Positions 26,800 through 32,090 of a stretch of DNA of 32,090 nucleotides are shown here, in pieces. The stretch is from CAINDZ01 sp041908585. Its GTDB lineage: Bacteria > Krumholzibacteriota > Krumholzibacteriia > LZORAL124-64-63. The stretch covers positions 1 through 32,090 of the forward strand of contig JAYRFB010000001.1 of NCBI GenBank assembly GCA_041908585.1, given 5' to 3'. Position 1 is the first letter of the stretch. Each line of letters begins with the position of its first letter. The notes below the pieces were generated by a model. That model saw only the letters and a program-made list of their open reading frames with translations. It searched no databases and was not told where the DNA came from. Both the position numbers and the translations under genes were made by a program.

Positions 26800-26828
26800 A
26801 ATCTAGCACAACGGCAGGCCCCGGCCAA
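26800..26828 (-). promoter_or_regulatory. Sigma-70-like promoter for phzF
   Basis: On the minus strand TTGGCC (26828-26823), a 17 nt spacer ending in TGC (extended -10), and TAGATT (26805-26800). The start would be near 26793, about 67 nt before ATG 26726. The 153 nt gap after acpS shows no gene. Confidence 0.55.
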
Positions 26829-26879
26829 GCCGATTGCCCCCGAAGCGCTTGCCCGCCAACCCGATCGGGCGCCCGCCTC

Positions 26880-27266
26880 TCAGCCCTCGATGACGACGAG
26901 CCCTACCGCCGCCCGCCGTTCATGGCTCAGGCTGGCCAGGATGCGCCCCCCGCCGGCGGCGGCGAGGCTGGCAGCGGCGCGTCCGTGCAGGATCACGCGC
27001 GGCGCGTCACCCGGCTCCCGGGCGACCTCCACGTCGGCATAGGGAATGCCGCCGATCCGGCCGCCGAGCGCCTTCAGGCACGCCTCCTTGACGGCCCACC
27101 TCCCCGCCACGTGCGAGGCCAGGTCCGCGCGGGCGCGGCCGCCCTCCCCGGGCATCAGCTCGCCGGGCCGGAAACACCGCGCCAGGAAGCGGTCGCCGTG
27201 CCGCTCCAGGAGGCGCTCGATGCGCGCCACGTCGACGATGTCGACGCCGATGCCGCGCAGGCTCAA
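26880..27266 (-). CDS. acpS: Holo-acyl-carrier-protein synthase
   Basis: This enzyme transfers the phosphopantetheine arm from CoA to acyl carrier protein. From TTG 27266 the product is 128 aa, typical of AcpS. It starts MSLRGIGVDIVDVARIER, with the metal-binding Asp9, then WAVKEACLKALGG (57-69), holding Glu61 and Lys65. The start codon overlaps the sugar transferase stop as TTGA (4 nt) and has GGAAGGG 6 nt upstream (27273-27279). The open frame goes further upstream, but nothing there resembles AcpS. Its tight coupling to a sugar transferase is unusual. Confidence 0.93.
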   Translation of the reverse strand: MSLRGIGVDIVDVARIERLLERHGDRFLARCFRPGELMPGEGGRARADLASHVAGRWAVKEACLKALGGRIGGIPYADVEVAREPGDAPRVILHGRAAASLAAAGGGRILASLSHERRAAVGLVVIEG

Positions 27267-27946
27267 TAGGCGCCCTTCCGCTGGATGACCGCCGGCAGGG
27301 TGCGCACGAGGATGCGCGCGTCGAGGCCCGGCGATGCTGCCGCCACGTACTGGCGGTCCAGTTCCATCCACTCGCTGAAGTCGAGGTGGCTGCGCCCGGA
27401 CACCTGCCACAGGCACGTCAGCCCGGGCTTCACAAGCAGCCGCTGAGCATCACGCGGCGAGTAGCCGGCGACCTCGGACGGGATCTGCGGGCGCGGCCCG
27501 ACGATCGTCATCTCGCCGCGCAGCACGTTCAGCAGCTGCGGGAACTCGTCGAGGCTGCTGCGCCGCAGGAAGCGACCGACGCCGGTGATGCGCGGGTCGT
27601 CCTTGATCTTGAACGCGGCCCCGGTCGCCTCGTTGAGGTGGCGGAGCTCGTCCTTGACCGATTCGGCGTCGGCGGCCATCGACCGGAACTTGAAGCAGTC
27701 AAAGAGGCGCCCGCAATGCCCCACCCGGCGCTGCCTGAACAGCACCGGCCCCGGGGTCTCGAGCTTGATCAGGGCCACGATGAACGGCAGCAGCGGCAGC
27801 AGGAGGCACAGCCCCCCGGCCGCCGCCGCGATATCGAAGCCGCGCTTGAGCACCCCGTACATCGCGCCGCCGGGGGCCCGCCCGCAGGACGTGCCGATGA
27901 ATGCCTCGAATCCCGCGCGATCGCCCCAGAACCACTCAGCGGCCAT
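27263..27946 (-). CDS. Initiating sugar transferase (WbaP/PglC type)
   Basis: This phosphoglycosyl transferase would start a polysaccharide or glycan on undecaprenyl phosphate. The product is 227 aa from ATG 27946, which has GGGGGAG upstream and overlaps the previous gene by 11 nt. The family core has KRGFDIA followed by a hydrophobic re-entrant or membrane helix (about 39-61), FKFRSM (85-90), a DE pair in SLDEFPQLLNVL (131-142), VGPRP (149-153) and KPGLTCLWQVSGR (173-185). It is the minimal one-helix type, not the large WbaP with a sensor domain. The first 28 residues are an unusual aromatic lead; a start at ATG 27862 would give the bare core but has a poor ribosome-binding site. Confidence 0.93.
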   Translation of the reverse strand: MAAEWFWGDRAGFEAFIGTSCGRAPGGAMYGVLKRGFDIAAAAGGLCLLLPLLPFIVALIKLETPGPVLFRQRRVGHCGRLFDCFKFRSMAADAESVKDELRHLNEATGAAFKIKDDPRITGVGRFLRRSSLDEFPQLLNVLRGEMTIVGPRPQIPSEVAGYSPRDAQRLLVKPGLTCLWQVSGRSHLDFSEWMELDRQYVAAASPGLDARILVRTLPAVIQRKGAY

Positions 27947-29525
27947 GCGCTCCCCCGGCGCCGGGCGCCCGCTCCCACGCGAAGATCCTGGTGCCGGCCG
28001 GCTGCGCGACCAGGCGCAGCGTGCCGAGGCGCTGGAGCGCCGACGGCAGGTGGCCGGACGGGTCGAAGTCCCACTCGCGGGCCAGTACGACCCAGCACCT
28101 GTCCCGGCCGGCGAGCACCTCCCCGCAGTAGGCGTCGGCAGCGACCGCGTCGGCCAGGGGCGCGCGCCGGTAGCTGTCGATGAGCGGGCGCCTCCCCCGG
28201 TCGTAGTACTCGTAGACGCCGGTGACGACGGGCACCAGCACCGCGTCGCCCGGCGCCGCGGCCGCGGCAACGACACGCACGGCCTCGCGCACGTCCTCGC
28301 GGGCATAGCGCGGGTCCGAGCGCGCGGCGCCCAGGGACCAGACCGTCAGCCCGAGCAGGACGGTCGCGGTCACGGCTCCCGCGGCGCGCGGCAGCCGCAC
28401 CAGGCCCCGCGCCGCCAGCAGGATCACGAACGGCAGCACGACCGAGACGTAGCGCGGGTTCCAGGGCTTCACGTTGCGGATCGCCAGGAGCAGCAGGACG
28501 AGGGTGGGCACCAGGATCCAGATGACCAGCCGCGCGCGCGCGCGGTCGGGCCGGCGCCCGAAGCCGACGACCAGCGGCACGCAGGCTGCCAGCCCGGCCA
28601 CCGCCAGCAGGGGCAGCGCGTTCCGCACCAGGGCCAGCCGATCGGGGCGGTGCAGCTCGGCGATGGAAGGCCCCAGGCTGGTGCCGTAGAGGAACGACAG
28701 CAGCGTGTAGGGCAGCGCCGCCGGCGTGAAGGTGGTCTCCCCCCGCAGCGCCTCGCCGGTGGCCATGCCGGGCACGACGCGGTCCACGGCCCAGATGCCC
28801 GCCGCCTGCAGGAGCCACGGCATCGTCACCAGGAGGACGCAGCCGAAGACGAGCGTGACGAGCACGCGGTCCCGACCGGCCGCCGGGCGGTCCACAAGCA
28901 CCATGGCGCAGGCCATGGCCGCCCACAGGAACAGGCCCGAGAGGTTGCTCAGCACGCAGGCCGAGATCGCCGCGATGAAGACCGTCACATGGCGCCTGCG
29001 CAACCGCCCCGCAGCGAGGTCGAGGTACGCCAATGCCGCCGCCACCGCGAAAAGCATGAGGAAGGCGTAGCCACGTCCTTCCTGGCTGTACCAGATGTGG
29101 AACGGGTTGATCGCCAGCAGCAGGACCGCCAGCCGCGCCGAGCGCCCGTCCACCAACCGGCCCGCCAGCAGTCCGAACAGCGGCACCGTGAGCACGCCGG
29201 CAACAGCCATGGGCAGGCGCAGCATCAGTTCCGGGTCGCCGAGCCGCACCAGTAGCCAGGCGACCGCGGTATAGAGCGGTCCCTGGATGGTGTCATGCAC
29301 CTGCTCCACGAAATCGAGCCCGGCTCCCGGCCTGACCGCGTGCCAGGTCATGATCTCGTCCACCCACAGCGACTGGGCCCGCAGGCCCAGCAGCCGCGGC
29401 ACAGCAGCCAGCAAGGTCATCAGGAACAGGAAGCCGGCGCCGGGCGCGCCCACGTGAGGGGCGTCGACGTCGGCCAGCCAGTCGGCCGGCGGCACGTACG
29501 GCGAGCGGCGGTGGTCAGGACTCAT
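27936..29525 (-). CDS. GT39/ArnT-like membrane glycosyltransferase
   Basis: The product is 529 aa, a polytopic protein with many hydrophobic helices and a small soluble C-terminal domain (about 400-529). After the first helix it has the acidic pair LWVDEIMTW with Asp56-Glu57, the hallmark of the GT-C fold (PMT/ArnT family), which uses lipid-linked sugars in the periplasm. The sugar and acceptor are not known. It precedes an initiating sugar transferase, so it probably acts in surface-glycan assembly. The start is ATG 29525 with GAGGCGG upstream, 43 nt after the DUF3108 gene. Confidence 0.88.
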   Translation of the reverse strand: MSPDHRRSPYVPPADWLADVDAPHVGAPGAGFLFLMTLLAAVPRLLGLRAQSLWVDEIMTWHAVRPGAGLDFVEQVHDTIQGPLYTAVAWLLVRLGDPELMLRLPMAVAGVLTVPLFGLLAGRLVDGRSARLAVLLLAINPFHIWYSQEGRGYAFLMLFAVAAALAYLDLAAGRLRRRHVTVFIAAISACVLSNLSGLFLWAAMACAMVLVDRPAAGRDRVLVTLVFGCVLLVTMPWLLQAAGIWAVDRVVPGMATGEALRGETTFTPAALPYTLLSFLYGTSLGPSIAELHRPDRLALVRNALPLLAVAGLAACVPLVVGFGRRPDRARARLVIWILVPTLVLLLLAIRNVKPWNPRYVSVVLPFVILLAARGLVRLPRAAGAVTATVLLGLTVWSLGAARSDPRYAREDVREAVRVVAAAAAPGDAVLVPVVTGVYEYYDRGRRPLIDSYRRAPLADAVAADAYCGEVLAGRDRCWVVLAREWDFDPSGHLPSALQRLGTLRLVAQPAGTRIFAWERAPGAGGAHGR

Positions 29526-29568
29526 GCGTCCGCCTCGGGGAGGGCAGCCCCGCGAGGGCCGCCGTGGT

Positions 29569-30456
29569 TCAGTAGCCGGGACCAGGCGTGCCGGCCCGGT
29601 ATTCCTTGAGCGCGACGTCGATCGTGCCGACGGGCACCTTCGTCTTCATCAGCACGGGCACGCGGCGCGCATCCGCGCTGATGTAGAGCGTGATGCGACC
29701 CTCGTGCTTGAACAATCCTTCACCCTCGAGCACGGGCTCGACCACGAAGCAGTCGAACCGCCCGGCCGGCACCGACACGGTCTCGCGCCCGTGCACCAGG
29801 ACCCGCATCTCGTAGTTCCGCCGCGAGGTGTGCGCGGGAAGCACCAGGTCCCGCCCAACCTCGAGGTCGAGGTTGCGCACGAAGTAGAACGCCGACAGCT
29901 CGTCCTGCACCCCGGCAGGGACCGGCATCACGTGTCCATCGCCGTAGCGTGCAACGCCCGCCTCGCGGTCGAAAACGATCTCGAGCGTCTTCTTGTAGTC
30001 GCCTTCCCGCAGTCGCTTATAGAAGTACGCGCTGCTGAGGTCGGCGGCGTCGATGTAGGTGACGATCTTGTCGCGCACCTTGTAGATCGACGAGAAGAAC
30101 CGGTTGCTGTTTGCCGTGCTCTCCACATGGTAGCACGTGCGCCCGTCGTGTTCGACCATCCCGACGACTTCAAGCGTGCCGTCGCCGGCGTTCACGGGCC
30201 CATAGCTGATCTCGAATACCATCCGCTCGCCGGGCCCGTAGACCGAGCGCGCCGGCAGGCCCGCACCCGCAGTGTCGGCGGCGGCGGCCGCCCCGTCAAC
30301 CGTCACCGCAGTCGCAGTAACGCGGGCGGCGGCGGCGCCGGCGGCCGCGACGGCCGGGCCGGGCAGCGTCCCCGCCAGCAGGAGGGCGGCGGCGAGCAGG
30401 GCCACGGAGGCCCCTCCCCACCCCGTCAGGTGTCGTGATTCGCGTCGTCCCCGCAC
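29569..30456 (-). CDS. DUF3108 envelope protein
   Basis: This DUF3108-family protein has no assigned function. From GTG 30456 (AAAGG upstream) it has 295 aa with a signal-like start: Arg-rich, then a long hydrophobic and Ala stretch (about 15-45). The domain begins YGPGERMVFEISYGPVNAG and shows alternating beta strands with YKVRDKIVTYID and VGTIDVALKEY near the end. Such proteins are predicted to be periplasmic or in the outer membrane. The N-terminus overlaps the end of the heptosyltransferase-like gene by 31 nt in another frame. An earlier in-frame start exists but precedes no recognised domain. Confidence 0.85.
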   Translation of the reverse strand: MRGRRESRHLTGWGGASVALLAAALLLAGTLPGPAVAAAGAAAARVTATAVTVDGAAAAADTAGAGLPARSVYGPGERMVFEISYGPVNAGDGTLEVVGMVEHDGRTCYHVESTANSNRFFSSIYKVRDKIVTYIDAADLSSAYFYKRLREGDYKKTLEIVFDREAGVARYGDGHVMPVPAGVQDELSAFYFVRNLDLEVGRDLVLPAHTSRRNYEMRVLVHGRETVSVPAGRFDCFVVEPVLEGEGLFKHEGRITLYISADARRVPVLMKTKVPVGTIDVALKEYRAGTPGPGY

Positions 30457-31523
30457 GGATCCGCCTTTCGCTCGGCACCCTTCAGGGCCAGCCCCAGCAG
30501 CGGGAGGGCGGCCGCGGCAACGACTGCCGCCGTGAGCCCCTCCATGCACGGGTGTCCCGCCAGCGGGCACTCCTTGAGGTCGCAGGGCGAGCAGGGCTCG
30601 CCGGTTCGCACGCTAACGTGCCGCGCACCGGGCGGGTTCCACCCCTCGGGATCCGTCGGGCCGAACACGGTCACGGTCGGCAGCCCCAGCAGGGCCGCCA
30701 GGTGCCGCAGCCCGCTGTCGGTACCCACGAGCAGGTCGCTTGCGCCCAGCAGGGCGGCCATCTCCCCCAGCGTCGACGGTGGCGCCAGCGCCCCCGCCGG
30801 CAGGCGGTCGGCCAGCGCTGCGACCAGCTCGCCGTCGCCGGGCCCAGGGGCCACGACGACACGAGTCCCGGCTGCAGCCAGCAGTTCCCAGAGGTCCGCC
30901 ACGTGTCGCGCCGGCCAGGCCTTGGCGGGCCAGGTCGCACTCATGACCAGCACGACGCGCGGACCCGATCCGCCGGCACGCCACTGTCCGAGCCAGCTCA
31001 GGAATGGTCCCTCCGCCGGCCCGCCCAGCCCGACTCCGGGGCCCGTCCGCCACGGCGCCGGCTGCAGGCCCAGCCTGCGCAGCGGATCCAGGAAGGCCTC
31101 GCCGGCGAAGCCACGGAGGCGATGGTCGCCGTCCCGGTTCCGGGGCACGCGCAGGTTGTACGCCCAGCGGCGCCGCGGCAGGTCGTAACCGACGCGAAGG
31201 CGCGCCCCCGACAGCGCGGTCCACAGCGCCGTGCGCGGGCTGCCCAGCCAGTCCACCACCAGGTCGTAGCGCTGTCCGCGCAACCAGCGCAGCCACGGGC
31301 CACGCTCCCGGTCCGGGTAGGTGACCACCCGCACCGACGGTGCAAGTTGGCCGAGCAGTTCGGCCAGCAGGTGCGCGAAGGGCCGGTCGATCACCAGGTC
31401 TATGCCGGCGCCGGGCCAGGCCTCCGCGACCGCGACCACCGCCGGCAGCGTCACGAGCGCATCGCCCAGCGCCTTGCGCCGGATGAGGAGGATCCGCCGG
31501 AAGTCGTCGCGGCCGTCCGGCAT
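30426..31523 (-). CDS. GT9 heptosyltransferase-like glycosyltransferase
   Basis: The product is 365 aa of the GT9 family (WaaC/WaaF/RfaQ type), which adds ADP-heptose to the lipopolysaccharide core. It opens ILLIRRKALGDALVTLPAV and has the C-half nucleotide-binding run VGTDSGLRHLAALLGLPTV followed by VFGPTDPEGW. A Cys cluster near the end, PCSPCDLKECPLAGHPCM, is common in this family. The exact acceptor cannot be assigned. The start ATG 31523 overlaps the previous gene's stop by one base (TGATG), so the two GT9 genes are probably co-translated. Confidence 0.92.
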   Translation of the reverse strand: MPDGRDDFRRILLIRRKALGDALVTLPAVVAVAEAWPGAGIDLVIDRPFAHLLAELLGQLAPSVRVVTYPDRERGPWLRWLRGQRYDLVVDWLGSPRTALWTALSGARLRVGYDLPRRRWAYNLRVPRNRDGDHRLRGFAGEAFLDPLRRLGLQPAPWRTGPGVGLGGPAEGPFLSWLGQWRAGGSGPRVVLVMSATWPAKAWPARHVADLWELLAAAGTRVVVAPGPGDGELVAALADRLPAGALAPPSTLGEMAALLGASDLLVGTDSGLRHLAALLGLPTVTVFGPTDPEGWNPPGARHVSVRTGEPCSPCDLKECPLAGHPCMEGLTAAVVAAAALPLLGLALKGAERKADPCGDDANHDT

Positions 31524-32090
31524 CAGTGCCTGCCCCCGTCAGCGAAAAGACACCTGGCCGCTTCCGCGACGACGGCCGGCTCCAGTTCCGGCAGGCAGAT
31601 GAAGGCCCCGCAGTCGTGCAGGTCGCAGGGATGGCAAGCCGGGCGCGTGGCAAGGACGCGAAACGGGCCCGTCCCCTCGTAGGGGAACCACAGGTTCGGG
31701 TCGGTGGGGCCGAAGAGGGCCAGCGTCGGCACGCGCAGAGCCACCGCCGCGTGCATGACCCCCCCGTCCACGGTGACCAGTCCCGCCGCCCCCGCCAGCT
31801 GGTCGAGCACGGCCGGCAGCGCCATCTCCGGCAGCGGCACGACGCGCGCCGACGCGGCGCCGGCGGCCACCGCCGCCGCGAGCGCCGCACCACCCGGCGG
31901 GGACAGGACTCGCACGGGGCGGCCATCGCCCGCCGCCAGCCCGGCGGCCAGGGCGCCCCAGTGCTCGACCGGCCAGCGCTTGCTTGGCCAGGTGGCGCCC
32001 GGCGCCAGCAGCAGCGGGCGCGACGGGTCGGCGAAGGCGGGCGCCCGCGGCGCCAACGACGTGGTGGCGCGGCGACCCTCGCGCCGGAAC
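31523..32090 (-). CDS. GT9 heptosyltransferase-like, N-terminus missing
   Basis: This is the C-terminal part of a second GT9 protein; the frame is open to the window edge, so its start lies outside. The visible 188 residues include APGATWPSKRWPVEHWG, the nucleotide-site run VTVDGGVMHAAVALRVPTL, then LFGPTDPNLWFPYEG and a Cys cluster PACHPCDLHDCGAFICLPEL. It is related to its neighbour but not a recent copy. Its stop overlaps the next start by one base. Confidence 0.88.
   Translation of the reverse strand, partial: FRREGRRATTSLAPRAPAFADPSRPLLLAPGATWPSKRWPVEHWGALAAGLAAGDGRPVRVLSPPGGAALAAAVAAGAASARVVPLPEMALPAVLDQLAGAAGLVTVDGGVMHAAVALRVPTLALFGPTDPNLWFPYEGTGPFRVLATRPACHPCDLHDCGAFICLPELEPAVVAEAARCLFADGGRH

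Noticed and set aside
28532..28543. A CG dinucleotide run in the GT39 gene
   Set aside because: It is simply Ala-Arg coding in a high-GC gene, with the frame intact.

Overview
The window is very GC-rich, and every gene I can support lies on the minus strand, so transcription runs from the right edge (32090) to the left edge. The gene content indicates a Gram-negative (diderm) bacterium: a Lol lipoprotein-export ABC system, a BamD-like lipoprotein, two GT9 heptosyltransferase-like proteins, a DUF3108 envelope protein and a PilT-type ATPase. It also carries the McsA-McsB-ClpC arginine-phosphorylation/proteolysis module best known from Firmicutes. That mixture, with GTG/TTG starts and mostly TGA stops, would fit a candidate phylum around the FCB group or a relative. 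This placement is inference and is not certain. The first ~106 bases are homopolymer-rich and look like a poor-quality contig end.

Layout in transcription order. (1) 32090-26880, envelope and surface polysaccharide: a truncated GT9 gene, a second GT9, a DUF3108 protein, a GT39-like membrane glycosyltransferase, a WbaP/PglC-type initiating sugar transferase and acpS, mostly overlapping. (2) 26828-22865: a promoter, a PhzF-like isomerase, an extended acyl-CoA dehydrogenase, a TPR protein and aroQ. (3) 22834-18674: a promoter, efp and accB, then pilT sitting between accB and accC with hairpin-rich spacers on both sides, then a separate promoter for accC. (4) 18702-7954: ftsK, rimO, an unrecognised exported protein whose reading frame continues past an in-frame TAA, bamD-like, nadD, polA, coaE and prfB. 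The prfB gene is split by the classical RF2 +1 programmed frameshift. (5) 7902-2861: lysS, lolC, lolD, mcsA and mcsB, joined by 1-4 nt overlaps or a 17 nt gap. (6) 2611-143: clpC behind its own 249 nt leader region.

Most of the window is housekeeping: translation (lysS, prfB, efp, rimO), fatty-acid synthesis (accB, accC, acpS), cofactors (nadD, coaE), replication and division (polA, ftsK) and envelope biogenesis. I do not see a dedicated defence system, a mobile element or a CRISPR array. The points most worth a second look are the in-frame TAA at 14134-14136, the RF2 frameshift, the CtsR-less mcsA-mcsB-clpC module with unusual McsB residues, and pilT interrupting the common aroQ-efp-accB-accC order. 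Three promoters of the same architecture (TTGnCn, 17 nt, -10) also lie ahead of phzF, efp and accC.
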